DNA of 39,949 nucleotides. It comes from JBFWML01 sp050251635. Its GTDB lineage: Bacteria > Campylobacterota > Campylobacteria > Campylobacterales > SZUA-545. The first letter of the stretch is position 1. Each line of letters begins with the position of its first letter. This document shows positions 1 to 6,940 of this stretch, in pieces. The notes beneath the pieces were generated by a model that worked only from the letters and a program-made list of their open reading frames with translations, had not been told where the DNA came from and searched no databases. A program made the position numbers and the translations under genes. Location of the stretch: positions 1-39,949 of the forward strand of contig JBFWML010000019.1 in the NCBI GenBank assembly GCA_050251635.1. Reading direction: 5' to 3'.

Positions 1-72
1 CTGGAAGTCAAGCACCACTTCGCCGATGATACTGCAGCCGACGGTTGTGGGAAAGTAGGGCGCTGCCGGGGG
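1..72 (+). rRNA. rrf: 5S ribosomal RNA, 3' part only
   Basis: The first ~72 bases match the 3' half of a bacterial 5S rRNA: the CGCCGATGATACTGC block of the central helices, then GTGGGAAAGTAGG and the closing CGCTGCCGGG strand of helix I. The 5' half lies off the window. The gene is cut at base 1, which fits an assembly break inside a repeated rRNA operon. The 3' end is approximate (about 70-72). No convincing intrinsic terminator follows. Confidence 0.88.
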
Positions 73-243
73 TCTTCTTAATGAGGCTCCTTCTTATCTT
101 TCTTTATTCAGATTAAATACCTTTAAAGTTTAGTGACGCAACAAACCGGAACAATTTCAGCATTTGTTTGTTGTTCTGTGCTTATTTGCAGACAATGAGT
201 CATTGATTGAGTGATTTTTGTTTAGAAGGTGCGGGGAGGTTAA

Positions 244-320
244 TGGTGACAGAGGGGAGATTTGAACTCCCGACCTTAGGGTTATGAATCCTACGCTCTC
301 ACCAACTGAGCTACTCTGCC
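244..320 (-). tRNA. tRNA with CAU anticodon, probably elongator tRNA-Met
   Basis: The reverse strand folds as a full cloverleaf: acceptor GGCAGAG with CTCTGTC (one G-U pair), D-arm GCTC/GAGC, anticodon loop TTCATAA (anticodon CAU), T-arm GGGAG-TTCAAAT-CTCCC, discriminator A and an encoded CCA. The anticodon stem has an A31-C39 mismatch. The normal G1-C72 pair and the absence of three stacked G-C pairs under the anticodon argue against the initiator. A tRNA-Ile2 whose C34 becomes lysidine cannot be excluded. It faces the 5S gene. Confidence 0.93.
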
Positions 321-367
321 AAATGAAGAGCAGAATTATAGACGTAGTTCTCTTAGGTTCGCTTTAA

Positions 368-1408
368 TCAGCGAGCCATTTCGTTAATCATTAGCAGAGT
401 GGTTTGGGGGATGTTTTCGAGCGGCACAATCCGTTCCGCCCCCCCAAGTTCGATCGCTACTTTGGGCATGCCAAAGACCACGCAGCTCTTCTCATCTTGC
501 GCGATTGTTCTTGCACCTGCTTGGCGCATATGCAGCATTCCCTTAGCACCGTCGGCGCCCATGCCGGTCAGAATGACACCGACCGCGTTGGCACCGGCGT
601 TTTTGGCGACGGAGTTGAACATCACGTCCACGCTGGGGCGGTGGCCGGAGACCTTGTCGCCGCCGCCGAGCTCCACGTAGTAGCGCGCACCGCTGCGGCG
701 CAGGGCCATGTGGTAATCACCCGGCGCAATCAGGGCTTGACCGATGCTGATGCTATCGCCGTCCTTGGCTTCGCGCACGTCGATTTCGCACAGGGTGTCG
801 AGCCGCTGGGCGAAGGGGCCTGTAAAGCTGGCGGGCATATGTTGCACGATAATGATGCCGGGGCTGTTGCGCGGCATTCGGGTGAGCACCTCTTTGATCG
901 CTTCGGTTCCGCCCGTGGAAGCGCCGATGGCAATGAGTTTTTGTGTTGTTTCCGCCAATGCGGTGTAGGCGACCGGTTTGGCCGGTGTGGTGGAGGTGCG
1001 GTGCTGAACATTGGCCTTAGCAGCGGCCCGCACCTTTTCGATCAGCTCTTTGGCAATTTCCGCGCCGCCGTCGTATATGTAGGAGTGGGGCTTGGCCACA
1101 TAGTCGATCGCGCCTGCTTCCAGTGCATCCAGTGTGACCTGCGCGCCCTTGCGCGTCAGCGACGAAACCATCACCACCGGCGTAGGCATATGCTGCATCA
1201 GCTTGCGCAGAAAGGTGATGCCGTCCATGCGGGGCATCTCCACATCCAGACAGATCACATCGGGTTTAAGCTGCACCACCTTGTCGCGGGCAACGTAGGC
1301 ATCGGGCGCAACAGCGACCACTTCAATGTCCGGCGCTTGCTCAAGAATTTCACGGATCACCGCGCGCGCCGTGGCGCTATCGTCCACAATCAAAACTCGA
1401 ATCGCCAT
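368..1408 (-). CDS. cheB: Chemotaxis protein CheB: receiver plus protein-glutamate methylesterase/deamidase
   Basis: CheB removes methyl groups from glutamates of chemoreceptors (and deamidates glutamines) during adaptation, when CheA phosphorylates its receiver. Residues 1-120 are a receiver with acidic pair D9-D10, phospho-acceptor D55 and the AKP lysine. A linker leads to the esterase domain (about 155-345) with catalytic S164 (GASTGG), H190 (VQHMP) and D286 (GMGADG). The length of 346 aa is normal. It is the last gene of the minus-strand chemosensory operon, and its ATG overlaps the cheD stop by one base (TGATG), so translation is probably coupled. Confidence 0.97.
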   Translation of the reverse strand: MAIRVLIVDDSATARAVIREILEQAPDIEVVAVAPDAYVARDKVVQLKPDVICLDVEMPRMDGITFLRKLMQHMPTPVVMVSSLTRKGAQVTLDALEAGAIDYVAKPHSYIYDGGAEIAKELIEKVRAAAKANVQHRTSTTPAKPVAYTALAETTQKLIAIGASTGGTEAIKEVLTRMPRNSPGIIIVQHMPASFTGPFAQRLDTLCEIDVREAKDGDSISIGQALIAPGDYHMALRRSGARYYVELGGGDKVSGHRPSVDVMFNSVAKNAGANAVGVILTGMGADGAKGMLHMRQAGARTIAQDEKSCVVFGMPKVAIELGGAERIVPLENIPQTTLLMINEMAR

Positions 1409-1884
1409 CAGCTTGCCTCGTTTTCGCCGGTGTAGCGCAGCAGAATTTTACCGCTGTCGCTACGCATCATAATCCGCCGTCCGCGGCTGCCGCCGGTGTC
1501 TTCGGCGGAAATGGGAATTTTGTGTTCGGCCAGAATTTCCTTGGCGATAATGATGTTTTTTTTGCCGATCATCATGTTTTCGATGTTGGTCTGATTGATA
1601 TTGGCACCGCCGAAGAGTTTGGCTTCCATGTTGCGAATATTGCATCCGATGTTGAGCATGTTGTCGATCATCTTCGGGATCGAGATGTTGCCGAACTTGG
1701 GGCTTTGCAGACCGTTTCCGTTCCATAGGGGCAGTAAATAGTGGTTCATGCCGCCGATGCGCTCGATGCGATCGTACAGGCAGACGGCCACGCAGGAGCC
1801 CAGCACCGTGACAATCTCCGTGGGCCGTGCACCCACGTAGATTTCGCCTACATGGATAAATTTTCGGGTGTATGCCTCTTCCAA
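1408..1884 (-). CDS. cheD: Chemoreceptor glutamine deamidase CheD
   Basis: CheD deamidates specific glutamines of chemoreceptors, which affects receptor maturation and adaptation. The family motif TVLGSCVAVCLYD carries the catalytic Cys (C31) and GMNHYLLP carries the His (H48). The length of 158 aa is normal. No ATG or GTG exists before the conserved HVGE region. The start used is TTG at 1884, three bases after the stop of the upstream gene, with a GGAG in that gene's end as the likely ribosome site. No CheC, the usual CheD partner in Bacillus, is in the window. Confidence 0.93.
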   Translation of the reverse strand: MEEAYTRKFIHVGEIYVGARPTEIVTVLGSCVAVCLYDRIERIGGMNHYLLPLWNGNGLQSPKFGNISIPKMIDNMLNIGCNIRNMEAKLFGGANINQTNIENMMIGKKNIIIAKEILAEHKIPISAEDTGGSRGRRIMMRSDSGKILLRYTGENEAS

Positions 1885-1887
1885 GGG

Positions 1888-2778
1888 TTACATCTCCACC
1901 GCATCACCGAAATCTTCAAACATAAACTCATTCCCCCCCTCGCTGGCGCTTTCGGCCACCTCCGCGCTCACGGCGGGCAGCGTTACCTTGAAAATCGTAT
2001 AGCCCTCCTGGCTTTCAAAAGTCACATCGCCATCCAAAGACTCCACCAGACCGCGAACGACGCTTAACCCCAGGCCCAACCCTGCATGGGCGCGGGTTTT
2101 GCCGCTGCTGAATTTGGTAAAGCGGTTGTACACCTCGTTGGCAAACTCCACGCCGATACCTTCGCCCGCGTCCTCGACGGTAATCAAATAGCCCGCCGTC
2201 TCTTTCTTGAGGGCGACGCTGACTTTGGAATCGGGATAGGAAAATTCACAGGCGTTGGAGATCAGGTTGAGCAAAATCAGATAGAGCTTGTTTGCGTCGC
2301 CGATGAAGCCTTCATCTTCGCACTTGGCGAGGTTGACCGTCAGGCGCTTGTCGGCGATCAGATAGCGAAAACCGCTGATAACCTCTTCGTAAATGCTCGT
2401 AAACTTGATTCTGGAGTAGTCGTTGGCAATCTCGCCCGCTTCGATCTCGGTGGCGGCAAAGATGTTTTTGAGCTGGAAATCCAGCCGCAAAAGCTCCATG
2501 TTGAGCATATTGGCGATCTCATCAAAGCGTTCGGGATGTTTTTTGAGCGCCAGCAGGCTGGCAAGGTTGAGCAGCGACGAGATGGGGTTGTTGAATTCGT
2601 TTTTAATCAGGGAGAGAAACTGGCTCTTGATCGCCTCGGCCTCCTTGGTGCGCTCGTTGAGCTCCAGAAGCTTTTTGGTCATAAACTCCATCTCTTTGAT
2701 GGAGGCGGCCTTTTCGTCAAAACGGCGCTGAATCTCTGCAATGAGATCGCGATCGGTCAGGTCGTGAAGGTCTGCCAT
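1888..2778 (-). CDS. Histidine-kinase-like protein in the che operon with Asn in place of the phospho-accepting His
   Basis: A soluble 296-aa protein with no membrane segment. Residues 25-60 are a probable coiled coil. Residues 50-115 align with the dimerisation/phosphotransfer helices of HisKA kinases, but the usual SHELRTPL is replaced by KNEFNNPI, putting N60 where the His belongs. Residues 125-275 form a good GHKL ATPase: N-box around NLISNACEFS (171-180), G1 DAGEGIG, G2 GLGLGL. It should therefore bind ATP but cannot autophosphorylate at the normal site. An acidic tail follows. It sits between cheR and cheD, so it may modulate CheA or the receptors, or act in trans; the role is unknown. 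The start has an AAGGAAGC ribosome site. Confidence 0.88.
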   Translation of the reverse strand: MADLHDLTDRDLIAEIQRRFDEKAASIKEMEFMTKKLLELNERTKEAEAIKSQFLSLIKNEFNNPISSLLNLASLLALKKHPERFDEIANMLNMELLRLDFQLKNIFAATEIEAGEIANDYSRIKFTSIYEEVISGFRYLIADKRLTVNLAKCEDEGFIGDANKLYLILLNLISNACEFSYPDSKVSVALKKETAGYLITVEDAGEGIGVEFANEVYNRFTKFSSGKTRAHAGLGLGLSVVRGLVESLDGDVTFESQEGYTIFKVTLPAVSAEVAESASEGGNEFMFEDFGDAVEM

Positions 2779-2791
2779 GGAGCTTCCTTTT

Positions 2792-3616
2792 TTAAATTTT
2801 CTGATAAATCGAAGGGCGGAGCAATTTAAACTCCTCCTTGTTGCGCGTCAGCGACTCGGAGTGGCCCACAAAAAGCCACCCCTCCTTGGCCAGCACCCGG
2901 TGAAAGTGGCTGATGAGCTGCTGCTGGGTGGGCGCATCAAAGTAAATCATCACATTTCTGCAGAAGATAATATCGAACGGGTTTTTAAAGAGCCCGAAGT
3001 TATCGTAAACCAGATTGAACATCCGGAACATCACCCGATCGCGCAGGGGCGCTTTGACGCGGTAGCGGCGGGGTGTGCCCTCCAGCGCGTCAAAGCTGTT
3101 GGAGAGCAGGTGCTTGGGCAGGCTTTGGATGTCCTTTTCTTCGTATACGCCGTCGATCGCCTTTTGGAGCACCTTCTTGGAGATGTCGGTGGCGAGAATT
3201 TTGATGTCCCACTGGGTGAAATCGGGTATGTGATTTTGCAGGAAAATGGCGATGGAGTAGGGCTCTTCGCCGCTAGAGCAGGCCGCCGACCAGATGCGCA
3301 GCTTTTTGTCCTTCTTTTTGGCCAGAAGTGCGGGCAGGCTGTCTTCTAAAAAATCCCACTGGCCCGCCTCGCGGAAAAAGGTGGTTACGTTGGTGGAGAT
3401 GGCGCTAATGAGATGAAACGCCTCTTCGCCGGTTTTGTCGGCGACCATGTAGTCGTAGTACTCTTTGTAGCTGCCCAGCCCCAAGTGGCGCAGCCGCTTA
3501 GACAGGCGGCCCTGCACCAGCGTGATCTTGTGGGCCGCAAGGGAGATGCCCACTTCGCGGTAGATATAGTCCCTGAAAAGCTCGAACTCTTTTTGGGTGA
3601 TCTTTAGATCGTTCAT
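2792..3616 (-). CDS. cheR: Chemotaxis protein CheR: SAM-dependent receptor methyltransferase
   Basis: CheR methylates receptor glutamates using S-adenosylmethionine, opposing CheB. The 274 aa show the CheR N-terminal helical domain (about 1-75), then the Rossmann methyltransferase with IWSAACSSGEEPYSIA (SAM-binding loop), ILATDIS and FDIIFCRNVMIYFD, ending with LFVGHSESL, all family signatures. The start has almost no Shine-Dalgarno and lies six bases after the cheA stop, so it is probably translationally coupled to cheA. Confidence 0.97.
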   Translation of the reverse strand: MNDLKITQKEFELFRDYIYREVGISLAAHKITLVQGRLSKRLRHLGLGSYKEYYDYMVADKTGEEAFHLISAISTNVTTFFREAGQWDFLEDSLPALLAKKKDKKLRIWSAACSSGEEPYSIAIFLQNHIPDFTQWDIKILATDISKKVLQKAIDGVYEEKDIQSLPKHLLSNSFDALEGTPRRYRVKAPLRDRVMFRMFNLVYDNFGLFKNPFDIIFCRNVMIYFDAPTQQQLISHFHRVLAKEGWLFVGHSESLTRNKEEFKLLRPSIYQKI

Positions 3617-3622
3617 GGGCGG

Positions 3623-5668
3623 TTAATACAACCCCTCCACGTTGATAATCAGCGCAATCTCGCCGTTACCCATCACGGCGCCGCCGCTGATCTCCTTGAG
3701 CCGCGTCAGGGCGCTGCCCAGCGGCTTGATAACCACCTGCTGACGGCCGAGCAGTTCGTCAACCAGCACGGCAAAGCGGCCCTTTTCGTTTTCGGCGCAT
3801 ACCAGCGTGCTTTCGTCAATCGGCGGCATCTCTTCGCTGAGGCTCAAAATCCGGTTAAGGCGGACAACGGGCAGTAGTTCGTTGCGCAGATTGACAAACT
3901 CCCCCTTGCCCTGGGCCGAGTGGACAATCTCCTTGGCCGGGCGGAAGGATTCGACGATGGAGAGCGTGGGGATGATAAAGGTTTCGCCCGCGCTTTTGAC
4001 CAGCATGCCGTCGATGATCGCCAGCGTCAGGGGCAGCAGAATCCTGAAGGTGCTGCCGTGGCCGACCTGAGATTCGATCTCGATCTTGCCGCGCATATTT
4101 TCGATAAAGCTGCGCACCACGTCCAGACCCACGCCGCGCCCGGAGATGTCGCTGATTTTGGCCGCCGTGGAGAAGCCCGCTTGCAGGATAAAGTTAAAGA
4201 CCTGCGCGTCGCTGAGATCGTCGCCTTCGCGGGCCAGGCCGCGCTCGATCGCCTTTTTAAGCACCGCGTCGCGGTTGATGCCGCGTCCGTCATCGCCTAC
4301 TTCGATGGCGATATTGCCGCCCTTGTGGTAAGCGCGCAGCGTCACCACGCCTTCTTCGCCCTTACCCGATTTTTTGCGGTCCTCCGCGCTGGCTTCGATA
4401 CCGTGATCGATGGAGTTTCGAATCAGGTGAATGAGCGGATCGGAGAGCTGATCGATCATGGTTTTGTCGATCTCGGTATCTTCGCCGATCACGACGAGTT
4501 TAATCTCTTTGTCCACCTTTTTCGACGCATCACGCACCACGCGGCGCATCTTTTCGAAGGTGTCCTTGATGGGCACCATCCGCAGACTCATCACGCGGTT
4601 TTGAATCAGCCGCGTAATCTTGGAGAGGGTTTCGATGGTTTTGTTCAGCCCCTCGTCGTTGAGTTCCCGGATGCGCTTGTTTTCGCCCAGAAAGTTCTGC
4701 GCAATCACCAGCTCGCCGATGGAGTCAAACAGTTCGTCCAGTTTGGCGGTGTCGATCTTGACAAAGGAGCGCGCTTCGCTCTTTTTGGGTCCGGCGGCGG
4801 CGGTTTTGTTCTCGGCGGTTTCGTCGTCGGCCTTGGCTTCGGCGGGAACTTCTGCGGCGGCGGCTGCCTCTTTGGGCGCATCCTGCACCGGTTGCACGGC
4901 GGCGAACCTTTTGACCTCGTATTCGTTCTCCTCTAAAAACTCGAAGATTTCGACAATCTTCTCCAGCGGCTCCTTGCTGGCCAGGCGGATGCTCACGGGG
5001 CCGATCAGGCAGCGTTGGGGATCGAGCGCGTCCAGGGCGGGGATTTTGCTGAGATCCCATTTAGAATCGATAATCCGTCCCGACTCGGCCAGCAGTTTAA
5101 AGAAGGTGGCGTGATCGTAGCCGCGGAAGTAGATATCGTCGTCGGTTTTGAGGGTGATTTCGTAAAGCTGCTCATCCGGCTGCAGCGCCACTTCGGGCGC
5201 GGCGGCGGCTTCGGTGGTTTCGCCAAACTCGCTGGCGAGATCCCTTTGGGGTTTGGTTTCGGCCTTGGGCGCGGGGCTTCTGGGCGTTCCGCTCAGAAGC
5301 GACCGGATGCCCTCCAGACAGCGCTCGTAGTTTTCGGGCTGCCCCTCTTTGCCTTCGGTTTCGTAGGCCATGACCTCTTTAATCAGGTCGACCGCCTCCA
5401 AAAACAGATCGATCGTTTCGGCGGTGATTTCGTCATCGCTGGAGCGGAAGTGATCGAGCGCGTCTTCAAAGTTGTGAACAAACTTGCCCAGACGGGTAAA
5501 GCCAAAGGAGTTGGCGCTGCCCTTGAGGGTGTGCACGCCCCGGAAAAGCTCGTTGAGGATGTTTTTATCCGAAGGGTTCTCTTCGAAGTTTAAAATCTCG
5601 GTATCCAGCTTCTCGATAATCTCGCTGGCTTCCTCGATAAATATCTCTTTTAGTCGTTCTTTGTCCAT
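3623..5668 (-). CDS. cheA: Chemotaxis histidine kinase CheA without a C-terminal receiver
   Basis: CheA is the kinase of the receptor array, passing phosphate to CheY and CheB. The 681 aa show P1/HPt with H46 (VHTLKGSA); a linker and a roughly 85-aa domain at about 165-255 in the P2 position; an Ala/Glu-rich linker; P3 dimerisation (FVKIDTAKLDELFDSIGELV); P4 ATPase with HLIRNSIDHGIE, GDDGRGI and GRGVGLDVV; and a CheW-like P5. It ends after P5, whereas the main CheA of Campylobacter and Helicobacter is a CheA-receiver fusion (CheAY). This suggests a different chemosensory class or an accessory system. The start overlaps the upstream STAS-like gene by 19 bases. Confidence 0.97.
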   Translation of the reverse strand: MDKERLKEIFIEEASEIIEKLDTEILNFEENPSDKNILNELFRGVHTLKGSANSFGFTRLGKFVHNFEDALDHFRSSDDEITAETIDLFLEAVDLIKEVMAYETEGKEGQPENYERCLEGIRSLLSGTPRSPAPKAETKPQRDLASEFGETTEAAAAPEVALQPDEQLYEITLKTDDDIYFRGYDHATFFKLLAESGRIIDSKWDLSKIPALDALDPQRCLIGPVSIRLASKEPLEKIVEIFEFLEENEYEVKRFAAVQPVQDAPKEAAAAAEVPAEAKADDETAENKTAAAGPKKSEARSFVKIDTAKLDELFDSIGELVIAQNFLGENKRIRELNDEGLNKTIETLSKITRLIQNRVMSLRMVPIKDTFEKMRRVVRDASKKVDKEIKLVVIGEDTEIDKTMIDQLSDPLIHLIRNSIDHGIEASAEDRKKSGKGEEGVVTLRAYHKGGNIAIEVGDDGRGINRDAVLKKAIERGLAREGDDLSDAQVFNFILQAGFSTAAKISDISGRGVGLDVVRSFIENMRGKIEIESQVGHGSTFRILLPLTLAIIDGMLVKSAGETFIIPTLSIVESFRPAKEIVHSAQGKGEFVNLRNELLPVVRLNRILSLSEEMPPIDESTLVCAENEKGRFAVLVDELLGRQQVVIKPLGSALTRLKEISGGAVMGNGEIALIINVEGLY

Positions 5669-5931
5669 GCCGCCCCCCAGTAAAAGGTTCCCATTTTTTC
5701 CATGCTAAATCCCTTTTCGTCAAAGAGGGGGATGTGCAGTTCGGGTTTGGTGACCTTAAGCGACGCGAGCAGCTGAAAGAGGGCCGAAGAGCCAAACTCG
5801 TCGGGGTGCTCCTCCTCCAGATCGATGCCGTCGATAAACTCCAGCCGGTCCTTGATAAAGGCGGCCAGCTCCTGAACCTCCAACAGATCGGAGTGCAGAG
5901 AAACCACCAGTCGATCGCCGTCGATATACAT
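5650..5931 (-). CDS. Small STAS-like protein between cheW and cheA
   Basis: 93 aa, not recognised with certainty. The pattern of an N-terminal beta strand (YIDGDRLVVSL), a helix, then a short acidic strand-turn followed by FGSSALFQLLASLK is what STAS domains (anti-sigma factor antagonist fold) look like. S48-S49 would sit at the usual phosphorylation site. STAS proteins are known in some chemosensory operons. The gene has a good AAGGAG ribosome site, and its end overlaps the cheA start by 19 bases, so it is probably real and co-translated. Function in this operon is inferred only. Confidence 0.72.
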   Translation of the reverse strand: MYIDGDRLVVSLHSDLLEVQELAAFIKDRLEFIDGIDLEEEHPDEFGSSALFQLLASLKVTKPELHIPLFDEKGFSMEKMGTFYWGAAWTKND

Positions 5932-5940
5932 GGATGCTCC

Positions 5941-6429
5941 TTAGGCGGTTTTGGCGGTGCGTTCCAGCTCGGCCAGTTCGTCCTCGCTGAAGATATGTTC
6001 CAGGTCCAAAATCATGATCACCTCTTTTTCGGTGCGGATCATCTTTTGGATGTATCCCGCGTCGATCTCGGTGCCGAAGGTGGGCGGTTCGCTCATTTGG
6101 TCGGCGGTGGCGGTGCACACCTCTTCGACCTGATCGACCACGAAGCCGATGTTGTCGTTGCCGATGCGCACAATGATGATCGCCGTGTGCATCGTGGCCT
6201 CCACGGGGGCCATGCCAAAACGGGTGCGCATATCGACTACGGGAATAATGATGCCGCGCAGGTTCATCACGCCCCGCAGATAGGGCGGCGATTTGGGCAC
6301 GCGGGTGGTTTTCATCAGGGCGATAATCTCTTTGACCGCCATGATGCTTACGCCGTAGGCCTCTTCCCCCAGATAGAAGGTTAGAAAACGCTCATTGCTG
6401 CCGGCGGCGGCGTGTTCTGCGTTTTGCAT
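5941..6429 (-). CDS. cheW: Chemotaxis coupling protein CheW
   Basis: CheW links chemoreceptors to CheA in the array. The 162 aa contain a single CheW domain: FLTFYLGEEAYGV, VKEIIALMKTTRVP, YLRGVMNLRGIIIPVVDMRTRFG and the closing IGFVVDQVEEV, all typical. A short N-terminal extension and an acidic C-terminal helix are added. It lies three bases after the cheY stop with a weak ribosome site. Confidence 0.97.
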   Translation of the reverse strand: MQNAEHAAAGSNERFLTFYLGEEAYGVSIMAVKEIIALMKTTRVPKSPPYLRGVMNLRGIIIPVVDMRTRFGMAPVEATMHTAIIIVRIGNDNIGFVVDQVEEVCTATADQMSEPPTFGTEIDAGYIQKMIRTEKEVIMILDLEHIFSEDELAELERTAKTA

Positions 6430-6432
6430 GGT

Positions 6433-6819
6433 TTAGATACCCAAGACCATCTTGATCGACTTCACCAGCTTGTCGTCGCTGAAGGGTTTGACCATCCAGC
6501 CGGTCACGCCGATCGTCTTGCCGCGGGTTTTCATATCGGCCGAGCTTTCGGTGGTGAGCACCAGAATGGGTTTGTTCTTGAAGTGTTCGTGCTGCTTGAG
6601 CGCGGCGGCGAGATCCAGACCGTTCATCTGGGGCATGTTGATGTCGGTGATGAGCAGATCAAAATCCACCTGCATTGCCAGCGCCTGAGTAAGAAACTCC
6701 TGCGGATTGAGATAGGTGGTTAGCGTGATGGCGCCGCTTTTGCCCATCTCCTCCAGCGCCATTTCGGCGGTGGCGAGAATGGTGCGGGAGTCATCCACAA
6801 TAATTACTTTTTTGGCCAT
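6433..6819 (-). CDS. cheY: Single-domain response regulator, CheY-like, first gene of the che operon
   Basis: A stand-alone receiver of 128 aa: IIVDDSRTI (acidic pocket), LLITDINMPQMNG (phospho-acceptor Asp), VLTTES (switch Thr) and VKPF (conserved Lys). The start is set at ATG 6819, preceded by AAGGGG seven bases upstream; the open frame extends to 6906 but that extension is not receiver-like. Being first in an operon with cheA, cheW, cheR, cheD and cheB, it is probably the output of this CheA. Whether it binds the flagellar switch or does another job is not visible. Confidence 0.9.
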   Translation of the reverse strand: MAKKVIIVDDSRTILATAEMALEEMGKSGAITLTTYLNPQEFLTQALAMQVDFDLLITDINMPQMNGLDLAAALKQHEHFKNKPILVLTTESSADMKTRGKTIGVTGWMVKPFSDDKLVKSIKMVLGI

Positions 6820-6940
6820 AAGCACCCCTTTGCAACGTTTGTCACGAATTTGCGCTAGCTTACCACAACTCACCCAAAGAATGTTGTCACGGCGGTTAGT
6901 GTACACTTCGCGCCATACGCATTTGTGACGAAGGAAAACG
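6820..6940. promoter_or_regulatory. Divergent promoter region between the che operon and the 6941 kinase
   Basis: This 121-base gap separates divergent signalling genes and must carry promoters both ways. It holds TTGTCACGAATTTGCG near 6840, TTGTCACGGCGG near 6884 and, inverted, TTTGTGACGAAGG near 6922, so the core TTGTCAC/GTGAC(A/G)A recurs three times. No clean -35/-10 pair is evident. The repeats may bind a shared regulator, but this is inference from the repetition. Confidence 0.4.

Noticed and set aside
139..173. CAACAAAC...GTTTGTTG inverted repeat after the 5S gene
   Set aside because: Eight A/T-rich pairs with a 19-base loop and no T-run; too weak to call a terminator.
404..1435. Long plus-strand open frame (343 codons) over cheB
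   Set aside because: It is the antisense shadow of cheB, which has all catalytic residues; the shadow is rich in His, Gly and Cys with no family pattern.
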